NCBI GenBank assembly: GCA_023395435.1
Contig: JAEWZG010000098.1
Location: 1 to 54,988, forward strand
DNA length: 54,988 nucleotides
Direction of reading: 5' to 3'
DNA from: Bacillota bacterium
GTDB taxonomy: Bacteria; Bacillota; Clostridia; Oscillospirales; Ruminococcaceae
Translations under genes and position numbers: made by a program
Notes under the pieces: generated by a model
Database searches by the model: none
What the model was told of the DNA's origin: nothing
Seen by the model: only the letters and a program-made list of their open reading frames with translations
Part shown: positions 25,145-35,400 of the stretch, piece by piece
Layout of the letters: each line of letters begins with the position of its first letter
Position numbering within the stretch: the first letter of the stretch is position 1

Positions 25145-26197
25145 ATGAAAAGAATAATGTTTCCAGCTATTTTAGCAGTATGCTTAGTAGCGCTTACTGC
25201 TTGCAACAACAAGACAAGCAATAGTAATTCAGAAAAGTCATCAAAAGCATTAAGTAGCATAACTGAATCTGAATGTTCATCTATAACAGCTAAAGCGCCC
25301 AAAATTGAACTCAGTGGAAAGCCCGAAGACACATTTACAGCAACAAGTGATTGCTATGTAGAGAGTGATAAAGTTATTCTGTTCATTCAGAAAGGTGTAA
25401 CCATAAAAGGAGATACACTTAAAATAACAGAAAAGGTTATGAATGACTTATCGGTTACATCCGGCCTGACATTTAACGAAAATTATACTTCTGAAGACAA
25501 CTTAATTGATTGGCAAGAGAATTATTTTGATAAGGACTCATTTACTGATATAAATAAAAATAAGGATAAAATAAATGTACTTATAACAAAGCTGGAAAAT
25601 GGTGAAATACAATGGGCAAACGATAATATTGCTTTACTTGATCAAAATGATTACATATTTAAAGATACACAATATCAAACAATATATCACGAACTTTCAC
25701 ATGTCATACAATTTCGAAATGGTATTTCTCTTGGAAGCGTTTTGGATGAAGGATTTGCAACTTATTTAGCAGATAAAGCTGGACGGACTGCACGTTTCCC
25801 AATATGGAACTCAGTACAATATTTTTATCCTTATCAATTTGACGAAAGTATTGTTAAAGGCGGAGAAAAAACTTTTAAATATATGTATGGTGATAAAGAT
25901 ACAAATTATCAATATGGGATAAGGTTTATTACATTTTTATATGATACATATGGAAAAGATGCCTATAATAGAATTTTAACAAAAGCAACAAAAGATAAAT
26001 TTTCTTCTGGGTGGGATGTTAAAGATGAAAATGGTAGTCAGAAAAGAAATACTGAATCATTAGTAAAAATAATAAAATCACAAACTTCAAATGATGTATT
26101 TGAAAAATTCACGACGTGGTATGTGAAAAACTGGAGTATAAAAGGTAAAGAATATAAGGCATATATGAAATCTATAGGACTTGATGTTCCAAATTGA
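25145..26197 (+). CDS. Lipoprotein with zinc metallopeptidase motif (HExxH)
   Basis: A 350-residue lipoprotein (LTAC, Cys20) with a Ser-rich linker. The catalytic motif is HELSH (about 182-186) in TIYHELSHVIQFRNG, followed by LDEGFATYLADKAG, whose Glu fits the third zinc ligand of gluzincins. The family is not named with confidence; it resembles the peptidase MA clan proteins found as secreted proteins in clostridia. It probably works at the cell surface. AAAGAGG precedes the ATG at normal spacing, and a hairpin follows the gene. Confidence 0.75.
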   Translation: MKRIMFPAILAVCLVALTACNNKTSNSNSEKSSKALSSITESECSSITAKAPKIELSGKPEDTFTATSDCYVESDKVILFIQKGVTIKGDTLKITEKVMNDLSVTSGLTFNENYTSEDNLIDWQENYFDKDSFTDINKNKDKINVLITKLENGEIQWANDNIALLDQNDYIFKDTQYQTIYHELSHVIQFRNGISLGSVLDEGFATYLADKAGRTARFPIWNSVQYFYPYQFDESIVKGGEKTFKYMYGDKDTNYQYGIRFITFLYDTYGKDAYNRILTKATKDKFSSGWDVKDENGSQKRNTESLVKIIKSQTSNDVFEKFTTWYVKNWSIKGKEYKAYMKSIGLDVPN

Positions 26198-26245
26198 AGC
26201 AAATCATGAAATTAAATCATTATTTTAAATTGAATTATAAAAAAC

Positions 26246-26283
26246 AAACAGCATCGCTACTCAGCTATTCGGTGCTGTTTTAT
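26246..26283 (+). terminator. Terminator after the metallopeptidase lipoprotein gene
   Basis: AAACAGCATCG pairs with CGGTGCTGTTT around a 13-base loop, followed by TATTATG; one G-U or mismatch lies in the stem. Confidence 0.7.
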
Positions 26284-26478
26284 TATGCATAATCTCTTCA
26301 CAACAAACTAACGAAAAAACTTTGAAAAGAATTTTCTCTATTTACATCATAATTTAACTTAAACTAAATTTTTATAGATCGATACATGATTATTAAGATC
26401 AATATTATGCCATAACATTACACGTTTGTAAAGTCAGACAATTTATAGATGATTACAAGATATTACTATATCATATAT

Positions 26479-26516
26479 CAAAAGTCCCTGTATCTCTTTC
26501 GAAATACAGGGACTTT
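26479..26516 (-). terminator. Terminator of ppdK
   Basis: A perfect 13-bp stem (26481-26493 with 26504-26516) lies 14 bases beyond the ppdK stop; on the minus strand it ends in TTT and T-rich sequence. Confidence 0.88.
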
Positions 26517-26530
26517 ATGATTTATATTAA

Positions 26531-29158
26531 TTACTTATTCTTGATAGCAGCCTGTGCAGCAGCAAGACGAGCTATCGGAACACGGAATGGTGAGCATGAA
26601 ACGTAGTTCAAGCCGATTTTGTGGCAGAATTCAACAGATGTTGGATCTCCACCATGTTCACCACAAATACCAAAGTGCATATTTGGACGAACTTCTTTAC
26701 CAAGCTTAACTGACATTTCCATAAGTTTTCCAACGCCGTTCTGGTCAATACGAGCAAATGGATCATTCTCATAAATCTTGCTCATATAGTAAGCTGTGAG
26801 GAACTTACCAGCATCGTCACGTGAGAAACCAAATGTCATCTGTGTAAGGTCATTTGTACCGAAACAGAAGAATTCAGCTTCATTAGCAATTTCGTCAGCT
26901 GTCAAGCAAGCTCTTGGGATTTCAATCATTGTACCAACTTCGTATTTAAGCTCAACACCTGCAGCAGCTATTACTTCATTAGCAGTTTTTACTACAACAT
27001 CCTTAACAAACTTAAGTTCCTTAACTTCACCAACAAGTGGAATCATAATTTCAGGAATAACTTTCCAGTCTGGGTGATTCTTCTGAACATTGATAGCAGC
27101 CTTGATAACAGCCTTTGTCTGCATTACTGCAATTTCAGGATATGTTACTGTGAGACGGCATCCACGGTGACCCATCATTGGGTTAAACTCGTGCAGTGAA
27201 TCAATGATAGCTTTAATATCAGCAACTGTCTTGCCCTGTGTCTTAGCAAGTGCAGCAATGTCAGCTTCTTCTGTTGGAACAAACTCATGAAGAGGTGGAT
27301 CCAAGAAACGGATTGTTACTGGGTTACCTTCAAGAGCCTCATAGAGAGCTTCGAAATCAGCCTGCTGCATTGGTTCGATCTTAGCAAGTGCAGCTTCTCT
27401 TTCTTCAACTGTATCTGAACAGATCATTTCACGGAATGCACCGATTCTTTCAGGATCAAAGAACATGTGCTCTGTACGGCAAAGACCTATACCCTGAGCG
27501 CCGAACTTAGCAGCCTGCTTAGCATCTGCTGGTGTATCAGCATTTGTTCTAACCTGAAGAGTTCTGAACTTATCTGCCAATTGCATGATTCTGTCAAAAT
27601 CGCCACCGATTGAAGCAGGAACTGTTGGGATAGCTTCACCATAGATGTTACCTGTTGTACCATCAAGTGAAATATAATCACCTTCAACATATGACTTGCC
27701 AGCAAGTGTAAACTTCTTATTTTCTTCATCCATCTTGATTTCGCCACAACCTGATACGCAGCAAGTACCCATACCACGAGCAACAACAGCAGCATGTGAA
27801 GTCATACCTCCACGAACTGTAAGGATACCCTGTGCATAGTGCATACCTTCAATATCTTCAGGTGATGTTTCAAGACGAACAAGAATAACCTTTTCGCCCT
27901 TTTCACCAAGTTTAACTGCGTCTTCAGCTGTAAATACGATCTTACCGCAAGCAGCACCTGGTGAAGCTGGAAGTGCGTTTCCGATTGGTGTAGCAGCCTT
28001 AAGTGCTTTAGCATCAAACTGTGGGTGAAGAAGAGCATCAAGCTGTTTTGGATCAATCATTAGAATAGCTTCTTCTTCTGATTTCATACCCTCATCAAGC
28101 AAGTCACAAGCAATCTTAAGAGCAGCAGCTGCTGTTCTCTTACCGTTTCTCGTCTGTAGCATATAAAGCTTCTTGTCTTCAATTGTGAATTCCATATCCT
28201 GCATGTCATGATAGTGACCTTCAAGAATACCACAAATTTTTACGAATTCATTATAACATTCAGGCATAACTTCAGCGAGCTTAGCAATTGGATTTGGTGT
28301 TCTAACACCAGCAACAACGTCTTCACCCTGTGCGTTCATCAAGAACTCACCCATAAGCTTCTTTTCGCCAGTAGCTGGGTCACGTGTAAATGCAACACCT
28401 GTACCAGATGTTTCACCCAAGTTACCAAATGCCATAGCCTGTACGTTTACTGCAGTACCCCATGAGTAAGGGATTTCGTTCTGCATTCTATAATAGTTAG
28501 CACGTGGGTTATCCCATGAACGGAATACAGCCTTAACTGCTCCCATGAGCTGTTCCTTAGGATCGCTTGGGAATTCTGAACCGATCTTAGCCTTGTATTC
28601 AGCTTTGAACTGCTCAGCCAATTTCTTCAAATCATCAGCTGAAAGTTCTGTATCCTGAACTATACCCTTTTCTTCCTTCATCTTGTCGATAAGTTCTTCA
28701 AAGTACTTCTTACCTACTTCCATTACAACGTCTGAGTACATCTGAATGAATCTTCTGTAACAATCATAAGCCCATCTTGGGTTACCTGACTTCTTAGCCA
28801 TAACTTCAACAACAGTATCATTAAGACCAAGGTTAAGGATTGTATCCATCATACCAGGCATTGAAGCTCTAGCACCTGAACGAACAGAAACGAGAAGAGG
28901 ATTTTCCAAATCTCCGAATTTCTTATTTGTGATTTCTTCCATCTTAATGATATTTTCCATGATTTCAGCCATGATTTCATCATTAATTTGTCTGTCATCT
29001 TCATAATACTGAGTACAAGCTTCTGTAGTAATTGTAAAACCTTGTGGTACTGGAAGACCAAGATTTGTCATCTCTGCTAAGTTAGCTCCTTTACCTCCGA
29101 GAAGCTCTCTCATTGAGCCATTGCCTTCGCTGAACAAATAAACCCATTTTTTGCTCAC
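26531..29158 (-). CDS. ppdK: Pyruvate, phosphate dikinase
   Basis: An 875-residue enzyme of normal length that interconverts pyruvate/ATP/Pi and PEP/AMP/PPi, central to glycolysis in many clostridia that use PPi. Seen are the nucleotide-binding N-terminus (GGKGANLAEM), the phosphohistidine region GGMTSHAAVVARGMG (about 446-460), the PEP-utilising barrel with LCRTEHMFF and GHRGCRL, and the C-terminal FCFGTNDLTQMTFGFSRDD and GICGEHGGDP. The start is GTG with GGAGGT nine bases upstream. It has its own promoter and a structured leader. Confidence 0.98.
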   Translation of the reverse strand: MSKKWVYLFSEGNGSMRELLGGKGANLAEMTNLGLPVPQGFTITTEACTQYYEDDRQINDEIMAEIMENIIKMEEITNKKFGDLENPLLVSVRSGARASMPGMMDTILNLGLNDTVVEVMAKKSGNPRWAYDCYRRFIQMYSDVVMEVGKKYFEELIDKMKEEKGIVQDTELSADDLKKLAEQFKAEYKAKIGSEFPSDPKEQLMGAVKAVFRSWDNPRANYYRMQNEIPYSWGTAVNVQAMAFGNLGETSGTGVAFTRDPATGEKKLMGEFLMNAQGEDVVAGVRTPNPIAKLAEVMPECYNEFVKICGILEGHYHDMQDMEFTIEDKKLYMLQTRNGKRTAAAALKIACDLLDEGMKSEEEAILMIDPKQLDALLHPQFDAKALKAATPIGNALPASPGAACGKIVFTAEDAVKLGEKGEKVILVRLETSPEDIEGMHYAQGILTVRGGMTSHAAVVARGMGTCCVSGCGEIKMDEENKKFTLAGKSYVEGDYISLDGTTGNIYGEAIPTVPASIGGDFDRIMQLADKFRTLQVRTNADTPADAKQAAKFGAQGIGLCRTEHMFFDPERIGAFREMICSDTVEEREAALAKIEPMQQADFEALYEALEGNPVTIRFLDPPLHEFVPTEEADIAALAKTQGKTVADIKAIIDSLHEFNPMMGHRGCRLTVTYPEIAVMQTKAVIKAAINVQKNHPDWKVIPEIMIPLVGEVKELKFVKDVVVKTANEVIAAAGVELKYEVGTMIEIPRACLTADEIANEAEFFCFGTNDLTQMTFGFSRDDAGKFLTAYYMSKIYENDPFARIDQNGVGKLMEMSVKLGKEVRPNMHFGICGEHGGDPTSVEFCHKIGLNYVSCSPFRVPIARLAAAQAAIKNK

Positions 29159-29185
29159 TTTAAATCTACCTCCAAATTTTTGTTT

Positions 29186-29267
29186 TCCGCAAATATAATT
29201 ATTACCTGAATTGTTTATTTAATTCTATAAGATATGATAATTTTGTCATTTCTTATAAGTTTGCGGA
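29186..29267 (-). promoter_or_regulatory. Structured 5' leader of ppdK
   Basis: TCCGCAAA and TTTGCGGA (29186-29193, 29260-29267) can pair over about 66 bases, enclosing an 11-bp stem with one mismatch (29227-29237 with 29246-29256). The helix begins within a few bases of the predicted transcript start, so it would cap the mRNA leader. It is not a riboswitch I recognise. Confidence 0.45.
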
Positions 29268-29276
29268 CATATTAGT

Positions 29277-29305
29277 ATTATAACAGATATATTTATAAAT
29301 TTCCA
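29277..29305 (-). promoter_or_regulatory. Promoter of ppdK
   Basis: On the minus strand TGGAAA (29300-29305) and TATAAT (29277-29282) are 17 bases apart, predicting a start near 29270 and a leader of about 110 bases. Confidence 0.55.
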
Positions 29306-29388
29306 TATATTTTGTAAAAAAAAATATATACAAATTTTTATTGGTAAGTCCTCCATTTATAGCTAATTATACAAATATAAAAAAGTAC

Positions 29389-29417
29389 TTGAAAAATAGT
29401 AGAAAAGCTGAGATAAT
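29389..29417 (+). promoter_or_regulatory. Promoter of the pfkB-glmU unit
   Basis: TTGAAA (29389-29394) and GATAAT (29412-29417) with a 17-base spacer lie 37 bases before the TTG start of the sugar kinase gene. Confidence 0.55.
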
Positions 29418-29453
29418 TAAGGTAATAATTTGAAACGGATTGGGGGATTTTTC

Positions 29454-30350
29454 TTGACGAATATCTATCTTTATGGAATGATTCTTATATCTAACAGCTT
29501 TCTTCTTACTGATGATTATCCAGAGGCTGACACCTACGGAGAAATAAACGAAAAATATGTTTTGCCTGGTGGTGAAACCGGTACTTGTGCAACTGTTCTT
29601 TCATCGTTAGGATGTTCTGTAAAAATAGATGGTACACATATGGGCAATAATACATTTTATAAAATTCAAGATTTTTATAAGAAAACCAGTGTAGATATTT
29701 CATCACTTACTTTTGATAATAATTATGATGGGCTACAAGATTACATAATTATTGATAAAACAACAAGAACGCCTTTTGGTATGTTCAATAAATATTTTTC
29801 TGATTCCAAAAAAAGATGGAATATTCCGAAAAAAAGTGATATTATTAATGCTGAGGTTGTTGGACTTGACCCTTTCTTTTATGAGCAATCCACAATGGTT
29901 GCTGAAATTTGCAAGGAATACAGCAAGCCTTATGTTGTTATTGACTGTCCTTATGATAGTCAGATGAATAAATACGCAAGTATAAGTGTAATATCAAATG
30001 AATATGTCCGTAATAATTATAAAGATATAGACAAAACTGAGCTTTTTAATAAGTACACCGAAAATTCATCTGGGTTAATTGTTTTTACATGTGGTTCTAA
30101 GTTAATAATGTACGGAAGAAAAAATGAAGAAATTAAGTTGCTTGAACCTTTAAAAATCAAGCCTATTAGCACTTTAGGTGCTGGTGATAGCTTCAAAGCT
30201 GGGTGCATTTATGCTTTATTCAACAAGATGAATGATGATGATTGTGTTAAATTTGCAAGTGCAACTGCGGCAACTGCTTGTATAAACTTCCCTATTCCAT
30301 TAAATCCGCCTACACTTGAAAAAATAAACAATTTACTATCTCAATATTAA
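29454..30350 (+). CDS. PfkB family carbohydrate kinase
   Basis: A 298-residue ribokinase-fold kinase. It has the N-terminal GGETGTCATVLSSLG segment corresponding to the GG-substrate-binding motif and the C-terminal ISTLGAGDSFKAGCIYA anion-hole/catalytic Asp motif (near 240-255). Substrate is unknown. The frame is open to a TTG at 29430, but the TTG at 29454 follows GGGGGA with seven bases between and is preferred. It is followed by glmU after 13 bases and is probably cotranscribed with it. Confidence 0.8.
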   Translation: MTNIYLYGMILISNSFLLTDDYPEADTYGEINEKYVLPGGETGTCATVLSSLGCSVKIDGTHMGNNTFYKIQDFYKKTSVDISSLTFDNNYDGLQDYIIIDKTTRTPFGMFNKYFSDSKKRWNIPKKSDIINAEVVGLDPFFYEQSTMVAEICKEYSKPYVVIDCPYDSQMNKYASISVISNEYVRNNYKDIDKTELFNKYTENSSGLIVFTCGSKLIMYGRKNEEIKLLEPLKIKPISTLGAGDSFKAGCIYALFNKMNDDDCVKFASATAATACINFPIPLNPPTLEKINNLLSQY

Positions 30351-30363
30351 CGGAGGTCTTTTT

Positions 30364-31743
30364 ATGTCACAGAATTGTGCTATAATTCTTGCCGGAGGGC
30401 AAGGCAAAAGAATGAAATCGGAACTACCTAAGCCAATGTTTAAGGTTCTCGGCGAGCCGATGCTTGAATGGGTCATAAAAGCTTGCGAGAAATCTGATGT
30501 CGATAAGATATGTGTTGTTAAAGGCTTTAATGCGCAGGTTATTGAAAGCTTTATTAACGGACGCCACGATACAGTTTTACAGGCAGACAGACTCGGCACA
30601 GGGCACGCTGTTATGCAATGTAAGGATTTTTTAAACAGATACAGCAATGACAATACACTTATCTTATGTGGTGATGCACCTTTTATTGATGAAAAGACAA
30701 TACGTGATTCTCTTGAATATCATATAAATAATAATAACGCAGTTACTGTAATTACTTCTCGAGTTAAAGAGCCGTTTGGTTATGGAAGAATAATAAGAAA
30801 CGGCAATGGAATTTCGGTTATTATTGAACAGAAGGATGCTGATGAAGAACAGCAGAAAATCTGCGAAATTAATTCAGGAGCATATTGGTTCAGAACTTCT
30901 GCTCTTCTTGAATCACTTGACGAGCTAAAGCCGAATAATATGCAGGGCGAATATTATCTCACAGATACAGTTTCAATACTAATAAACAAAGGATTAAGGG
31001 CTGACGCATTTGCTTCAGAAAATTCAGATGTAGTACTTGGTGCTAATGACAGAAAGGGACTTAAAATGCTTAACGATATTGCACGAATGAAGATTATTGA
31101 AAAACATATGGAAAATGGAGTAGAATTCATCTGCACGGATGGAATAATTATTGAACGTGATGTTATTATTGGCGCTGGAACAGAAATTCTTCCAGGAACG
31201 ATTTTAAAAGGAAACACAAGAATAGGTGAAAATTGCATAATCGGACCTAACTGCCTTATTGAAAACTGCAATATAAAGGAAAATGTAAAACTCAATTATG
31301 TTCAAGCATTTGAGTCAATAATAGATGAAAATGTGAAGATTGGACCTTTTGTTCACATAAGACCAAACAGCCATATATGCTCAGGTGTTAAAATCGGCGA
31401 CTTTGTTGAAATCAAGAATTCAACTATCGGCGACAATACTGCTGTTGCTCACCTTACTTATGTCGGTGACAGTGATGTTGGGTCACACGTAAATTTTGGT
31501 TGTGGTTGCGTTACTGTAAACTACGATGGTGTTAAAAAATCAAGATGTACCATCGGCAATAATGCTTTCATTGGATGCAATACCAATCTTATTGCTCCGG
31601 TATCTGTCGGTAATGGTGCTTACACAGCAGCAGGCACAACTGTTACAAAGGATGTTCCTGATAATGCGCTTGCTATTGACAGGGGCGAATATAGAATAAA
31701 AGAAGACTTCGCATTAAGAAAACTCAAAAAATGCAAAAAATAA
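30364..31743 (+). CDS. glmU: Bifunctional UDP-N-acetylglucosamine pyrophosphorylase / glucosamine-1-phosphate N-acetyltransferase
   Basis: A 459-residue enzyme making UDP-GlcNAc for peptidoglycan. The N-terminal nucleotidyltransferase shows LAGGQGKRMKSELPKP (11-26), CGDAPF and GYGRI. The C-terminal left-handed beta helix (from about 250) has repeated hexapeptides and the acetyltransferase residues HIRPNSH and VAHLTYVGDSDVG, with the catalytic His in the latter. Length is normal. GGAGG lies before the ATG. It precedes pth and mfd, as in Bacillus. Confidence 0.97.
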   Translation: MSQNCAIILAGGQGKRMKSELPKPMFKVLGEPMLEWVIKACEKSDVDKICVVKGFNAQVIESFINGRHDTVLQADRLGTGHAVMQCKDFLNRYSNDNTLILCGDAPFIDEKTIRDSLEYHINNNNAVTVITSRVKEPFGYGRIIRNGNGISVIIEQKDADEEQQKICEINSGAYWFRTSALLESLDELKPNNMQGEYYLTDTVSILINKGLRADAFASENSDVVLGANDRKGLKMLNDIARMKIIEKHMENGVEFICTDGIIIERDVIIGAGTEILPGTILKGNTRIGENCIIGPNCLIENCNIKENVKLNYVQAFESIIDENVKIGPFVHIRPNSHICSGVKIGDFVEIKNSTIGDNTAVAHLTYVGDSDVGSHVNFGCGCVTVNYDGVKKSRCTIGNNAFIGCNTNLIAPVSVGNGAYTAAGTTVTKDVPDNALAIDRGEYRIKEDFALRKLKKCKK

Positions 31744-31765
31744 TTTTTAGCATAAAATAATAAAT

Positions 31766-31790
31766 ACCCCATACTTTGAAAGTATGGGGT
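31766..31790 (+). terminator. Strong hairpin between glmU and pth
   Basis: ACCCCATACTT pairs with AAGTATGGGGT across a three-base loop. No T-run follows, so it may be a processing site or weak attenuator rather than a full terminator. Confidence 0.55.
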
Positions 31791-31817
31791 TAATGTGTTA
31801 TATAAAAGGAGAGTAAA

Positions 31818-32438
31818 ATGAATATTTTTGAAAAGCTGAAAAGTTCTTCAAAGCCTGTACCGACAGGAAAAGTTGAATATATTATTGTAGGGCTTGGTAA
31901 CCCAGGTAAGGAGTACGAAAACACTCGTCATAATGCTGGCTATCTGGCAATTGAAAAACTTTGCAATAAATATAACTTTAAAGCTGATAGACTAAAATAT
32001 AAATCACTCTGTGGTGATGTAGTTATATCAGGCAAGAGATGTCTTGTTATAAAGCCATCAACATATATGAATAACAGCGGGCAGGCTGTTGCTGAAGCAA
32101 TGAATTTTTATAAAATTCCTGTTGAAAATATTCTTGTCATATATGATGATATTTCAATTGAGCCATCACAACTTCGCATAAGAAGAAAAGGCAGTGATGG
32201 AGGGCACAATGGAATTAAGAATATTATATATTTAACTGGGAAGGATGCATTTCCTCGTATAAAAATAGGCGTTGGTAAAAAGCCACATCCGAAATATGAT
32301 CTAGCTGATTGGGTTTTATCGACATTCAAAAAAGATGAACTGCCCTTGATGGATGAAGCTTTTGATAAAGCAGTACAAGCTATTGAACTTATTGTAGGTG
32401 GTGACATTGACAAAGCAATGAACAATTTTAATTCCTGA
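31818..32438 (+). CDS. pth: Peptidyl-tRNA hydrolase
   Basis: A 206-residue enzyme that recycles stalled peptidyl-tRNA. It has VGLGNPGKEYENTRHNAGY with the catalytic His (His38), YMNNSG and VIYDDI. It carries about 18 extra residues at the N-terminus (KLKSSSKPVPTG) before the conserved start; AAGGAGAG correctly spaced for the ATG at 31818 supports the longer form. It is followed by mfd with 10 bases between. Confidence 0.96.
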   Translation: MNIFEKLKSSSKPVPTGKVEYIIVGLGNPGKEYENTRHNAGYLAIEKLCNKYNFKADRLKYKSLCGDVVISGKRCLVIKPSTYMNNSGQAVAEAMNFYKIPVENILVIYDDISIEPSQLRIRRKGSDGGHNGIKNIIYLTGKDAFPRIKIGVGKKPHPKYDLADWVLSTFKKDELPLMDEAFDKAVQAIELIVGGDIDKAMNNFNS

Positions 32439-32448
32439 GGTGAAAGAC

Positions 32449-35400
32449 TTGCAGATTTTTAATAATGTTATTAGACAATACGGCCATTTCAAAGAGCTTG
32501 AAAATGCACTTAATAATGGAATGACACCTTGTTCTGTTACTGGAATATCGGGTATACACAAGGCTCAGTTCATACTTGGGATTGCAAGTAAAGATAAGCC
32601 TGTTCTTGTTATTGCAGAAGATGAAGCAACTGCAACAAGACTTTCTGCTGACATAAATGAAATGGCTGGTGAAAGCATTTGCGTAGTTTATCCTGCAAAG
32701 GATTACTCATTTGCAAGAATAGACAGTATTTCAAGAGAGTATGAACATAAACGTCTTGAAGCACTATCAAGAATTCAGAATAAAAGCTGTAAAATTCTTA
32801 TCGCAAGTGCTGAGGCAATCGCTGCAAAAACTATTCCGCCTTATGTATTAAAAGAAAGAACCATCAAAATTTCGCTTTCTTCAAATATCAATATTACAGA
32901 CCTTACTTCTGAACTAATTGCATCTGGTTATGCCCGTGCAACACAGGTTGAAGGACAATCACAGTTTTCTGTTCGTGGTTCTATTATTGATATATTCCCT
33001 GTTCAATCAGCTTTACCGGTAAGAATTGAACTTTGGGGTGATGATGTTGACACCATTTCGTATTTTGATATAGAAAGTCAAAGGCGCACTGAAAACCTTG
33101 AAGAAATAGAAATTTCTCCTGCTCTTGAAATTCTCTTCCCTTCCTTAGAGGTTTTTGCAGAAAAAATTACAGCACTTATCCCTGATATAAAAGGCAAGAA
33201 AGCTGATCATATTATAGATTTTTTAAATCAGGATATAGACTTGCTCAAATCAGGCGTTATACTTTCAAACCTTGATAAATATATTTCTCTTGCATACTCA
33301 GAGCCCGCTACAGTTTTTGATTATTTTGATGATGGTATTGTGTGCCTTTGTGAATATCATAATATCCTTGAAAAGCTTAAAGGATTTTGGGGACAGTTCA
33401 ATGAAGATTTAAAGATCCTTTTTGAAGAAGGAATTCTTTTCAAAGCATTAAATAGCTTCTGTCTTGAATCGGGTGAGATTTTTTGTCGTGCCGAAAAGCT
33501 CCCTTGCGTTTATCTTGATACATTCATGCGTGGTGGAAGTGATTTAAGGTTTAAAAAGCTTATTTCAGCAAGCCCACTTCAGACTTCGCCATGGAGTGGT
33601 GATATAAAGCAACTTATAGAGGATCTGTCACTTTTCTGCGAGAGAGATTACTCAACTATTGTAATGGCTGGAAGTGAAAAGACGGTTCCTATCATTGTAA
33701 ACGATTTAAGAAATAATAACATTCCCGCTGATATTTATTCTGAAAATGCTCAGCTTGTAAACGGTAAAGTTATCGTTATGCCTGGCAGTGTTTCAGGAGG
33801 ATATGAATACCCTGAAATTAAGCAGGCTCTTATTACTCAGGCGAAAGCCCTGACTTCAAAAAGAAAGGTCAAAAAGCGTAAAAAGGGTGAAGAAATCAGG
33901 AGCATTTCCGATATAAATGAAGGTGATCTTGTTGTTCACAGCCTTTATGGTATAGGACGATTTGCAGGTATTTCAAAAATTGCAACACAAGGCATAACAA
34001 AAGACTATATTACTATAAAGTACGCTGGATCAGATGTTCTGTATGTTCCTGTAACTCAGCTTGATCTTGTTTCACGATATATTGGCCCTCGTGATGACAG
34101 CGGAGTAAAACTGCATAAACTTAATTCAGTAGAGTGGCAGAAAACCCGAACAAAAGTACGTTCTGCTGTTAAGGATATTGCTGAAGAACTTATAAAACTC
34201 TATGCTAAACGGCAACAGAGTAAGGGCTTTTCATTCTCACCTGATAATGACTGGCAGAGAGATTTTGAAGAACGCTTTGATTATAATGAAACTGACGACC
34301 AGCTCCGCAGTATTGATGAAATAAAAACTGATATGATGAAGCCGGTTCCTATGGATAGACTGCTTTGCGGTGATGTTGGCTTTGGAAAAACTGAGGTTGC
34401 TCTTCGTGCCGCTTTCAAATGTATACTCGATTCAAAGCAATGTGCTATACTTGTTCCTACTACTGTTCTTGCGTGGCAGCATTATCAGACTGCAATTAAA
34501 AGATTTGAGCACTTCCCTGTTAATATTCAGCTACTATCAAGATTCAGAACACCAAAGCAACAGCAGGAAATTGTTAAACAACTAAATCGTGGTGAAATAG
34601 ATTTAATTATCGGTACGCATCGTCTTGTTCAAAAGGATATTAAGTTCAAGAACCTTGGACTTGTAGTAATTGATGAGGAGCAACGCTTTGGTGTTTCTCA
34701 TAAGGAAAAGTTCAAGGAAGCCTTCAGTGGTGTTGATGTTCTGACGTTATCAGCTACACCAATTCCACGAACACTCAATATGGCTATGAGTGGTATTAGG
34801 GATATGTCAGTTATTGAAGAGCCACCTCAGGACAGATACCCTGTTCAGACTTATGTTATTGAGCATAATACCGGCGTAATTGTTCAGGCAATAATGAAAG
34901 AACTAAGACGTGGCGGACAGGTTTATTATATTCATAACAGAATTGAATCTATAGACGGATGTGTATACAGATTGCAGAATGCTATGCCAGAAGCAAGAAT
35001 TGGTGTTGCACACGGTCAGATTTCAGAAAATGACCTTAGTGAAGTATGGCGAAAGCTTATCGACCATGAAATTGATATACTTGTTTGTACTACACTTATT
35101 GAAACTGGTGTAGACGTTCCAAACTGTAATACACTAATTATTGAGGATGCTGACAGACTTGGATTATCTCAGCTTTATCAGTTACGCGGCCGAGTAGGTC
35201 GTTCAAACAGACGTGCTTTTGCATATTTCACCTTCAGACGTGGAAAAGTTTTGACTGAAATAGCGTCAAAAAGATTAACTGCAATAAGAGAATTTACGCA
35301 GTTTGGTTCAGGCTTCAGAATTGCTATGCGTGATCTTGAGATAAGAGGTGCTGGTTCAATTTTAAGTGGAAAACAGCATGGACATATGGAGTCTGTTGGT

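Larger units (their letters stand above)
26198..26530. other. Intergenic region between convergent genes
   Basis: The 333-base gap contains a terminator for each flanking gene (26246-26283 and 26479-26516). The AT-rich middle shows nothing else. Confidence 0.6.
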
